The position numbers and the translations under genes are program-made. A stretch of DNA of 12,722 nt from Crenothrix polyspora (GTDB lineage Bacteria > Pseudomonadota > Gammaproteobacteria > Methylococcales > Methylomonadaceae), in contig CAMDOP010000068.1 of NCBI GenBank assembly GCA_945903675.1, positions 1 to 12,722 on the forward strand, in the 5' to 3' direction. This document shows positions 6,018 through 12,386 of this stretch, piece after piece. The stretch's first letter is position 1. Every line of letters starts with the position of its first letter. The notes beneath the pieces are model-generated. The model was not told the DNA's origin. It worked only from the letters and a program-made list of their open reading frames with translations, and ran no database searches.

Positions 6018-8012
6018 ATGACTTCGCGCAGAGATTTAGCGAACGCCATACGCGCATTAAGCATGGATGCCGTACAAAAAGCAAATTCTGGACATCCAGG
6101 TGCTCCAATGGGGATGGCGGATATCGCTCAAGTTTTGTGGAATGATTTTATGCACCACAATCCTACAAATCCTCAATGGTCAAACCGAGATCGTTTTGTG
6201 CTTTCAAATGGCCACGGTTCAATGCTCATTTATTCTTTATTGCACCTGACTGGCTATGATTTGCCAATCGAAGAGCTTAAAAGCTTTCGTCAACTTCATT
6301 CAAAAACACCGGGTCACCCCGAATACGGATATGCACCAGGCGTAGAGACGACAACCGGACCTTTAGGTCAGGGTATAACTAATGCTGTTGGTATGGCGAT
6401 TGCTGAAAAAGCGCTCGCGGCTCAATTTAATAAAGATGGTCATAAAATTGTCGATCACCATACCTATGTTTTTCTAGGTGATGGATGTTTGATGGAAGGT
6501 ATTTCTCATGAAGCTTGTTCTCTTGCAGGTACCCTAGGTTTAGGTAACCTTATAGCATTCTGGGACGATAATGGAATTTCCATTGATGGACATGTTGATG
6601 GTTGGTTTACTGACAATACACCTATGCGTTTTGAAGCTTATGGCTGGCATGTTATAGCTGATGTTGATGGACATGATGCAGATGCTATAACTAAAGCTGT
6701 TCAATTGGCTAAGGCAATAACTGATAAGCCAACCATGATATGCTGTAAAACCACTATTGGTTTTGGTTCACCGAATAAAGCCGGTAGTCATGCCTGTCAT
6801 GGAGCTGCACTTGGTCAAGACGAAATTAATTTGACTAAGGCTGCACTGGGTTGGGATCATGAAGCATTTGTAATACCTGAGAATGTTTATGCAGGTTGGG
6901 ATGCAAAAGCTAAAGGTGCTAAAGCTGAAAAAGAATGGAATGAAAAGTTTGCAGCTTATCAAGTAGCCTTTCCAGAGTTGGCTGCTGAATATCTGCGACG
7001 CACAGTAGGTGATTTACCTACTAATTGGCAAGTTGATGCGGATGCCTTTGTTGCTGAAGTAAATGCTGAAGCTAAAACAACGGCGACTCGCTTGTCTTCG
7101 TTGGCCGCAATTGAAGGTTTTGCAAAAATTTTACCTGAAATATTTGGTGGTTCTGCAGACTTAGGTTGTTCAAATATGACTGAATGGTCTACTTACAAAC
7201 CTATGCGCGCTGACAAGCCTAATGCTAACTACATCAATTATGGCGTACGTGAATTCGGTATGTCAGCCATTATGAATGGTATTACCTTGCACGGCGGTTT
7301 TATTCCGTTTGGTGCAACGTTCCTGATGTTCTCTGAATATGCTCGTAATGCCTTGCGTATGGCTTCTTTGATGAAGATACGATCTATCTTTGTATATACT
7401 CATGACTCTATTGGGTTGGGTGAAGACGGTCCTACTCATCAGCCGGTAGAGCAAACTGCAACTTTGCGTTTGATTCCAGGCATACAAGTTTGGCGTCCTT
7501 GTGATGCAGTAGAAACAACTGTTTCATGGAAGTCAGCTTTTGAACGCCAGGATGGACCTTCTATTTTGGTCTTTTCTCGTCAGAATTTGCCGCACGTACC
7601 ACGTAGTCAACAGCAAATTGCAGATATTTCAAAAGGCGGTTATGTTATAAGTGATTGTGACGGTCATCCTGAGGCCATTATAATTGCAACTGGTTCGGAA
7701 GTTGAACTGGCTCTGAATGCTGCAGATGTATTGAAAGCGGCGGGTAAAAAAATCCGTGTTGTTTCTATGCCATCTACTAATATCTTTGATGCTCAAGATG
7801 CTGCTTATCGTGAATCAGTTTTGCCTGTTGCTGTAACTCAACGAGTTGCAGTTGAAGCAGGAGTTACTGATGGTTGGTGGAAGTATGTTGGGACCAACGG
7901 TAAAATTGTTGGTCTAGATCGTTTTGGAGAGTCTGCACCTGCGGGACAGCTTTTCAAAGAGTTTGGCTTTACCGTTGAAAACGTAGTTAAAAACGTAGAA
8001 GCTGTTCTTTAG
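6018..8012 (+). CDS. tkt: Transketolase
   Basis: Transketolase moves two-carbon ketol units between sugar phosphates using thiamine diphosphate and a divalent metal. In the RuMP cycle it helps regenerate ribulose 5-phosphate from fructose 6-phosphate and glyceraldehyde 3-phosphate. The protein has 664 residues from this start (E. coli TktA 663), and key residues then fall at the E. coli numbers: H26, H66, H100, the thiamine-binding GDG (154-156), N185 and H261. E412 and H474, one position beyond the E. coli numbers, correspond to the cofactor-activating Glu and a substrate-binding His. The domains are an N-terminal thiamine-binding domain, a central pyrimidine-binding domain (from about 355) and a C-terminal domain. 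An in-frame ATG at 6003 would add five residues but encloses the ribosome-binding site. No terminator is seen before gene A. Confidence 0.97.
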   Translation: MTSRRDLANAIRALSMDAVQKANSGHPGAPMGMADIAQVLWNDFMHHNPTNPQWSNRDRFVLSNGHGSMLIYSLLHLTGYDLPIEELKSFRQLHSKTPGHPEYGYAPGVETTTGPLGQGITNAVGMAIAEKALAAQFNKDGHKIVDHHTYVFLGDGCLMEGISHEACSLAGTLGLGNLIAFWDDNGISIDGHVDGWFTDNTPMRFEAYGWHVIADVDGHDADAITKAVQLAKAITDKPTMICCKTTIGFGSPNKAGSHACHGAALGQDEINLTKAALGWDHEAFVIPENVYAGWDAKAKGAKAEKEWNEKFAAYQVAFPELAAEYLRRTVGDLPTNWQVDADAFVAEVNAEAKTTATRLSSLAAIEGFAKILPEIFGGSADLGCSNMTEWSTYKPMRADKPNANYINYGVREFGMSAIMNGITLHGGFIPFGATFLMFSEYARNALRMASLMKIRSIFVYTHDSIGLGEDGPTHQPVEQTATLRLIPGIQVWRPCDAVETTVSWKSAFERQDGPSILVFSRQNLPHVPRSQQQIADISKGGYVISDCDGHPEAIIIATGSEVELALNAADVLKAAGKKIRVVSMPSTNIFDAQDAAYRESVLPVAVTQRVAVEAGVTDGWWKYVGTNGKIVGLDRFGESAPAGQLFKEFGFTVENVVKNVEAVL

Positions 8013-8065
8013 GTAATTACAAGATTTTACAATAGTTACACATATTAAATTTGGATAAACACTCC

Positions 8066-8093
8066 TTGAGTATTGATGGATATAGCATTTAAT
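8066..8093 (+). promoter_or_regulatory. Possible promoter of the repeat-protein genes A and B
   Basis: TTGAGT (8066-8071) and TTTAAT (8088-8093) are 4-of-6 and 5-of-6 matches to -35 and -10 with a 16-base spacer, the same geometry as the hps promoter. It lies in the 125-base gap between tkt and gene A. With no terminator after tkt, A and B could also be read from the tkt transcript. Confidence 0.4.
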
Positions 8094-8126
8094 ATTCGAG
8101 GAATTTACCCTCTTCTTACGACTTTT

Positions 8127-8132
8127 AGGTGA
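8127..8132 (+). promoter_or_regulatory. Ribosome-binding site that sets the start of gene A
   Basis: AGGTGA ends five bases before the GTG at 8138 and matches the anti-Shine-Dalgarno complement. The upstream GTG at 8129 lies inside this site and has no site of its own. Confidence 0.6.
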
Positions 8133-8137
8133 AAAAC

Positions 8138-8839
8138 GTGAATAAGAATAATTTGTCCAAAGGTGCATTTGTTGTATTACTATTAGCAAATGCTGTAGTA
8201 AGTGCAGATCAAAAATATCCAGCCGCAGACTTCCAGCCAGAAGTTCTTTATCAAGATAACGCCTATATTGCTAAGAGTGGTACATCTAGCTCAGTTGCAG
8301 CAAAACCTGCTGAAACTAAAAAGGTTGAGTCTGGTTCTGTTAAAAACCAAGTAGTTGATCCGAAATATCCAGCAGCAGATTTCCAGCCTGAAGTTTTATA
8401 TCAAGACACAAACTATAAACAAGCGCAAACTACAAAAGCTAAAGTAATAACTTCTGAAGCTATTTCAAATAATAAAGATAATACCGTTACCTCTACTGAA
8501 AGTAAGGAAGATTCATCTCAGTTAATTTATCTTTTGGGATTAGCTGTTCTGGCTGCTGCAGGTGTATTCTTAAAAAATCGTAGTTCGGCCATAGTACAGA
8601 AAAATTCAAATATAGCTGACTCAGTTGTTAAAAAATCCTATGCACTTAATACGGGTGTAGCAAAATATTTGAATAAAGTTACAGGTACAGGTGTATCAAG
8701 ATACGTAGAAAGTCATGTCAGAGCAGTATCAGTATCCACTGGTGTAGCTAAATACATGGCAAAACAATCAAGCGATTCTAAAGTTACAGCGAATAATGCT
8801 GCAACTGGTGTTGAAAAGTACATGCGTGACCGAGGATAA
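8138..8839 (+). CDS. Unknown membrane protein A with two repeat types
   Basis: I do not recognise a family. From the GTG at 8138 the protein has 233 residues (a GTG at 8129 would add three). Residues about 8-23 look like a signal peptide with a possible cleavage site VVSA/DQ. The next part holds a 15-residue motif, KYPAADFQPEVLYQD, twice and identically (26-40 and 76-90), joined by a Ser/Lys/Ala-rich linker. A hydrophobic segment (about 129-145, LIYLLGLAVLAAAGVFL) followed by KNR suggests a membrane span with the C-terminus in the cytoplasm. The tail carries four (T)GVx(K/R)Y(L/M/V) motifs starting near 172, 184, 201 and 223. Gene B begins 3 bases downstream with the same motif, so the two surely act together. 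Position between tkt and tal suggests a link to RuMP metabolism or its location, but this is inference. Confidence 0.85.
   Translation: MNKNNLSKGAFVVLLLANAVVSADQKYPAADFQPEVLYQDNAYIAKSGTSSSVAAKPAETKKVESGSVKNQVVDPKYPAADFQPEVLYQDTNYKQAQTTKAKVITSEAISNNKDNTVTSTESKEDSSQLIYLLGLAVLAAAGVFLKNRSSAIVQKNSNIADSVVKKSYALNTGVAKYLNKVTGTGVSRYVESHVRAVSVSTGVAKYMAKQSSDSKVTANNAATGVEKYMRDRG
8213..8407 (+). repeat. Duplicated 15-residue motif in protein A
   Basis: Two copies, at 8213-8257 and 8363-8407, encode the identical 15 residues KYPAADFQPEVLYQD with several synonymous differences in DNA. The period is 150 bases (50 residues). Identity at protein level despite codon change suggests that the peptide itself is under selection, on the predicted periplasmic side. 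Confidence 0.9.
8651..8824 (+). repeat. Four GVxKY motifs at the C-terminus of protein A
   Basis: The copies read TGVAKYL, TGVSRYV, TGVAKYM and TGVEKYM. Spacing is irregular, about 12 to 22 residues. They match the repeats of protein B encoded next to it. Confidence 0.9.
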
Positions 8840-8842
8840 ACA

Positions 8843-9649
8843 ATGGACCAAAATAACTTGAGTGGGTTTTTTTTTCCTGCTGTTGCAGGTTTGTTCTTTT
8901 TCATGAAACGACCAAGCATTAATGAGGTAGATGTAGTTCATACTAATTATCCAATCTATTCTAAAGATACTAGTGGATTAACAGGTGTCGCTAAGTATTT
9001 AGATTTTCAAGATAAAGCATTGCAGGATAAATTGCATGCAGATGAACTTGCTCAGCAACCTGAGCAATTAATGAGTAGCGTTTCTCGATATTTACAAGTA
9101 CAAAATCAAAGCGTAGTAACTGGTGTAGCTAAATATATGCTCAGGCAGACTATCGTAGAAAAGCAACAAATACATGCACTCAAGGCTAATGAAGGTTCTA
9201 GTGTTGAAAGATATCTAAAAAATAAAAAAAATGCACCTGAGTTGAGTGGTGTTGCTAAATATTTAAAACATCAAGCTAGCTTGCCACAACCCAGTAATGT
9301 AGCTAAATATATGGCAAAACAAGCAGCAATAGAAGCCTTAAAAGCAAAGATTTCTCATGTTGAAGTTACTGGTGTTGCGAAATATTTAAATCATCAGGCT
9401 AGTTTGCCTCAACCTAGCAAGGTTGCTAAATATTTAGCTATGCAAGCTGTTTTTACTGCAAAGCAAGAACATTCTATTGTAGCTAATAATGAGTTAACAG
9501 GAGTTTCAAAGTATTTGCAACATCAAAATACTTTGCCACAACCAAGCAGGGTTGCTAAATATATGACCAGACAAATCTTATTAGAGCAGCAAAAGCCAGC
9601 TATTTTAGAGACTGGTGTTGATAAATACATGCGGCATCAAGAAGCCTAA
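8843..9649 (+). CDS. Unknown protein B with eleven GVxKY(L/M)xxQ repeats
   Basis: I do not recognise a family. The 268-residue protein starts with a short hydrophobic stretch (about 8-21, phenylalanine-rich) followed by KR, likely a membrane anchor or signal anchor with the rest in the cytoplasm. From residue 47 to 266 it holds eleven copies of (T/S)xVx(K/R)Y(L/M)xx(Q), starting near 47, 78, 93, 119, 136, 151, 176, 191, 219, 235 and 257. Three pairs share a linker of the type HQxxLPQPS. The segments between are rich in Gln, Lys, Ala and Glu, so the chain is probably short helices on flexible linkers. There is no enzyme motif and no cysteine. GAGGA at 8832-8836, within the end of gene A, serves the ATG; the stop of A is 3 bases away. 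A terminator follows. Confidence 0.88.
   Translation: MDQNNLSGFFFPAVAGLFFFMKRPSINEVDVVHTNYPIYSKDTSGLTGVAKYLDFQDKALQDKLHADELAQQPEQLMSSVSRYLQVQNQSVVTGVAKYMLRQTIVEKQQIHALKANEGSSVERYLKNKKNAPELSGVAKYLKHQASLPQPSNVAKYMAKQAAIEALKAKISHVEVTGVAKYLNHQASLPQPSKVAKYLAMQAVFTAKQEHSIVANNELTGVSKYLQHQNTLPQPSRVAKYMTRQILLEQQKPAILETGVDKYMRHQEA
8981..9640 (+). repeat. Eleven-copy short-motif array in protein B
   Basis: All copies contain V, then K or R, then Y, then L or M, and nearly all end in Q three residues later. The fourth copy (SSVERYLKNK) lacks the final Q. Codons vary between copies, for example ggtgtcgctaagtat, ggtgttgcgaaatat and ggagtttcaaagtat, so this is not a recent DNA duplication but a pattern kept at the protein level. 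Confidence 0.92.
9248..9574 (+). repeat. Higher-order paired repeat, three copies, in protein B
   Basis: Residues 136-160, 176-200 and 219-244 share one layout: a first motif ending in HQ, a short linker ending LPQPS, then a second motif of the VAKY(L/M)xxQ type. The period is about 40 to 43 residues. This suggests tandem duplication of a two-motif unit followed by divergence. Confidence 0.85.
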
Positions 9650-9663
9650 TCTAGGTATTATTT

Positions 9664-9700
9664 AATACACCGCAATCTTATTTGATCGCGGTGTATTTTT
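9664..9700 (+). terminator. Intrinsic terminator after gene B
   Basis: AATACACCGC (9664-9673) pairs with GCGGTGTATT (9688-9697) around a 14-base loop, and the 3' arm runs into a five-T tract (9696-9700). It lies 14 bases after the stop of gene B and should end the tkt-A-B transcript. Confidence 0.82.
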
Positions 9701-9906
9701 ATGTTTAGAATCTTACTATAACCACTATTAGAATTAGTTTGTACGCCATTAGAAATACATAGGCATAATTATTTAGCTTATGCAGATACGAAGTTGCTCT
9801 TAATAAATGCAGTATAAAGTTCCAATTTATCCGGGACATATTCTAATGTTGATCTAATTTGTATCGTTTTTTTAGATTTTCTGTCACCCTAAATAATTTC
9901 AAATAG
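9701..9906. other. Gap upstream of tal with a candidate shared control box
   Basis: This AT-rich interval holds no gene I can support. It contains a weak 6-bp inverted repeat (GCATAA at 9763-9768 and TTATGC at 9778-9783) and CTGTCA (9881-9886) followed after seven bases by TAATTT (9894-9899), the same spaced pair seen upstream of tkt. No convincing -35/-10 pair for tal was found. Confidence 0.35.
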
Positions 9907-9938
9907 TTGCAATTTATTCAATGATGAATGATTTGCAA
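9907..9938. promoter_or_regulatory. 32-base symmetric inverted repeat upstream of tal
   Basis: From outside in, TTGCAA (9907-9912) and ATTCA (9916-9920) are mirrored by TGAAT (9925-9929) and TTGCAA (9933-9938), with equal 3-base gaps on both sides and a 4-base centre. The symmetry and its place 40 bases before the tal ATG suit a dimeric regulator. It could be chance in AT-rich DNA. Confidence 0.4.
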
Positions 9939-9978
9939 GTACTACACTTTTAACTTAAATAATATAGAGGCGCCTGTT

Positions 9979-10965
9979 ATGGGAATAAATTTATTAGAAC
10001 AACTTAAAGCAGTTACTGTAGTCGTAGCAGATACAGGTGATATACAAGCCATTGAAACATTTAAACCACGTGATGCAACGACTAATCCTTCATTAATAAC
10101 AGCTGCAGCACAAATGCCACAATATCAAGGCATTGTAGATGATACATTAAAGGCTGCTCGCGTAAGTTTAGGTCAAGCATCTTCTGCTGCAGAAGTAGTT
10201 TCATTGGCTTTTGATCGTCTTGCTGTATCTTTTGGGCTTAAAATTTTAGAAATCATACCCGGTCGTGTATCAACAGAAGTTGATGCTCGTCTTTCTTTTG
10301 ACACTGAAGCGACAGTAGCAAAAGGTCGTGAATTGATAGCACAATACGAAGCTCATAACGTTGCTCGTGATCGCGTATTAATCAAAATAGCAGCAACTTG
10401 GGAAGGTATCCAAGCAGCAGCTGTTCTTGAAAAAGAAGGTATTCATTGCAACCTTACATTATTGTTTGGTATTCACCAAGCCATTGCTTGTGCTGAAAAT
10501 GGCATCACTTTGATTTCTCCATTTGTTGGACGTATTCTTGATTGGTACAAAAAAGACAGTGGTCGTGATTCTTATGCACCTGCTGAAGACCCAGGTGTAG
10601 TTTCTGTTACTGAAATTTACAACTACTACAAAAAATTTGGTTACAAAACTGAAGTTATGGGCGCAAGTTTCCGTAACGTTGGTGAAATTACTGAATTAGC
10701 CGGTAGTGATTTATTAACTATAGCGCCTTCGTTACTAGCTGAATTGCAAGCAACTGAAGGTGAGTTGCCACGTAAACTTGATCCAATTAATGCTGCTAAC
10801 CTGTCAATTGAAAAAATCTCAATAGACAAAGCTACTTTTGAAGCGATGCATGCTGAAAATCGTATGGCTACAGATAAGCTTGCAGAAGGTATTAGTGGTT
10901 TTGCAGCCGCATTAGAATCATTAGAACAATTACTTGCAGATCGCTTGGCTAGCCTTGAAGGTTAA
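9979..10965 (+). CDS. tal: Transaldolase
   Basis: Transaldolase transfers a dihydroxyacetone unit between sugar phosphates through a Schiff-base lysine. In the RuMP cycle it supports the fructose-bisphosphate aldolase/transaldolase route of acceptor regeneration. The protein is TalB-like, with 328 residues (E. coli TalB 317). Visible features are ADTGD with the catalytic Asp (D18), DATTNPSL, GRVSTEVDARLS with the catalytic Glu (E100), and RVLIKIAATWEG with the Schiff-base Lys (K136). GVVSVTEIYNYYK and GASFRN also fit. The start at 9979 is chosen because GAGG lies eight bases upstream (9967-9970) and TalB homologues begin here; an in-frame ATG at 9928 would add 17 unrelated residues and lies inside an inverted repeat. 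fba follows after 98 bases. Confidence 0.96.
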   Translation: MGINLLEQLKAVTVVVADTGDIQAIETFKPRDATTNPSLITAAAQMPQYQGIVDDTLKAARVSLGQASSAAEVVSLAFDRLAVSFGLKILEIIPGRVSTEVDARLSFDTEATVAKGRELIAQYEAHNVARDRVLIKIAATWEGIQAAAVLEKEGIHCNLTLLFGIHQAIACAENGITLISPFVGRILDWYKKDSGRDSYAPAEDPGVVSVTEIYNYYKKFGYKTEVMGASFRNVGEITELAGSDLLTIAPSLLAELQATEGELPRKLDPINAANLSIEKISIDKATFEAMHAENRMATDKLAEGISGFAAALESLEQLLADRLASLEG

Positions 10966-10985
10966 TTAGGTCATCAATAATTGCG

Positions 10986-11007
10986 GGTAGTTGTTTTTAC
11001 AACTACC
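10986..11007 (+). other. Intercistronic hairpin between tal and fba
   Basis: GGTAGTTGT (10986-10994) pairs perfectly with ACAACTACC (10999-11007) around a TTTT loop, and wobble pairs can extend the base. No T-tract follows. It could act as an mRNA-stabilising or processing element, or as a weak attenuator that adjusts fba relative to tal. Confidence 0.55.
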
Positions 11008-11063
11008 TGTCGAATAGATATGAGCTTAACTTTCAATCAACTAACTGATACAGGACTCCTTAA

Positions 11064-12143
11064 ATGTCACAAAAAATTTTAGATGTAGTTAAACCCGGTG
11101 TTGTAACTGGTGAAGATGTACAAAAAATCTTTGCAATTTGCAAAGAAAATAAATTTGCAATGCCTGCTGTTAATGTAATCAATACTGATTCAATTAATGC
11201 GGTATTAGAAGCTGCGGCTAAAGTTAAATCACCCGTTGTTATTCAATTCTCTAACGGTGGCGCTCAATTCGTTGCCGGCAAAGGTCTAAAGTTAGAAGGA
11301 CAAGAAACGGCTGTTTTAGGTGCAATTTCAGGCGCACAACATGTACACCTAATGGCAGAAGCTTATGGCGTACCGGTTATTTTGCATACTGACCACGCAG
11401 CAAAAAAATTATTGCCTTGGATTGATGGATTGTTAGATGCAGGCGAAAGACATTTCGCAGCAACTGGCAAACCTTTGTTCAGCTCACACATGTTGGACTT
11501 ATCTGAAGAAAGTCTGGTAGAAAACATCGAAATTTGCGGTCAATATTTAGCACGTATGTCTAAAATGGACATGACTCTTGAAATTGAGTTAGGTGTGACT
11601 GGTGGTGAAGAAGACGGTGTTGATAACAGTAACTTAGATCATTCATTACTGTATACCCAACCTGAAGATGTTGCTTATGCTTATGAAGAATTAAGTAAGA
11701 TTAGTCATCGTTTCACTATTGCAGCTTCATTTGGCAATGTACATGGTGTTTATAAACCAGGTAATGTTAAATTAACACCGACCATATTAGATAACTCACA
11801 AAAATATGTGTCTGAAAAATATGGCGTTCCAGCCAATACTTTAAACTTTGTTTTTCATGGTGGTTCAGGTTCTTCTGCTGAAGAAATTAAAGAATCGATT
11901 GGTTATGGTGTTGTAAAAATGAACATTGATACTGATACCCAATGGGCAACTTGGGAAGGTATTATGAATTTTTACAAGAAAAATGAAGGCTATTTGCAAG
12001 GTCAAATCGGAAATCCTGATGGTGATGATAAACCTAACAAAAAGTTCTATGACCCACGTGTTTGGCAACGTGCAGGTGAAGAAGGTATGGTTGCACGTTT
12101 AGAACAAGCCTTTCAAGAATTGAATGCTGTTAATACTTTATAA
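11064..12143 (+). CDS. fba: Fructose-bisphosphate aldolase, class II (FbaA type)
   Basis: This zinc-dependent aldolase interconverts fructose 1,6-bisphosphate with dihydroxyacetone phosphate and glyceraldehyde 3-phosphate. In RuMP methylotrophs it cleaves the hexose made from formaldehyde; related enzymes can also act on sedoheptulose bisphosphate. The 359-residue length matches the long FbaA subclass (E. coli 359). Visible residues are HTDH (108-111, catalytic Asp110 and zinc ligand His111), the metal-site Glu in LEIELGVTGG (E175), H227 in GNVHGVY and H265 in VFHGGSGS. AGGA eight bases before the ATG supports the start. It is the last gene of the RuMP block; the phosphofructokinase that would supply its substrate is not in the window. 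Confidence 0.97.
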   Translation: MSQKILDVVKPGVVTGEDVQKIFAICKENKFAMPAVNVINTDSINAVLEAAAKVKSPVVIQFSNGGAQFVAGKGLKLEGQETAVLGAISGAQHVHLMAEAYGVPVILHTDHAAKKLLPWIDGLLDAGERHFAATGKPLFSSHMLDLSEESLVENIEICGQYLARMSKMDMTLEIELGVTGGEEDGVDNSNLDHSLLYTQPEDVAYAYEELSKISHRFTIAASFGNVHGVYKPGNVKLTPTILDNSQKYVSEKYGVPANTLNFVFHGGSGSSAEEIKESIGYGVVKMNIDTDTQWATWEGIMNFYKKNEGYLQGQIGNPDGDDKPNKKFYDPRVWQRAGEEGMVARLEQAFQELNAVNTL

Positions 12144-12161
12144 GAAAACAAATTGTTCAAT

Positions 12162-12193
12162 AAAAAAGCCGATGTTTCACATCGGCTTTTTTT
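12162..12193 (+). terminator. Intrinsic terminator after fba
   Basis: GCCGATG (12168-12174) pairs with CATCGGC (12180-12186) around TTTCA, preceded by six A residues and followed by seven T residues (12187-12193). The A-tract and T-tract extend the stem, so it could work in both directions. Confidence 0.93.
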
Positions 12194-12325
12194 ATTACTT
12201 TTTTATACAATTCAGTGGTCCGTTATTTATGTCGATTTGTTCGAAATATTCTTCGATCTTCAGGCTTTAACTAATAATCTACTTACTGAAAATGATTGTT
12301 GATAGAAGAAAGCCTATCACTCTAG

Positions 12326-12353
12326 TTGACGAGTTTTATCTTAGAAGTTTAAA
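12326..12353 (+). promoter_or_regulatory. Possible promoter of coaD
   Basis: TTGACG (12326-12331) is a 5-of-6 match to -35 and TTTAAA (12348-12353) a 4-of-6 match to -10, with a 16-base spacer. The arrangement is the same as at hps. It lies after the fba terminator and about 33 bases before coaD. Confidence 0.45.
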
Positions 12354-12386
12354 CTTATTCACTAGTATTTAATTAAATCCTATATC

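Noticed and set aside
7263..7487. Minus-strand open frames inside tkt and other genes
   Set aside because: They lie wholly within well-supported genes, lack ribosome-binding sites and show no recognisable protein features.
8651..9640. CRISPR-like or recent tandem DNA repeat in genes A and B
   Set aside because: Spacing is irregular and the copies differ at synonymous positions within open coding frames; the repetition is at protein level.
9928..9978. Upstream ATG extension of tal by 17 residues
   Set aside because: No ribosome-binding site, the residues do not match transaldolases, and GAGG points to the ATG at 9979.
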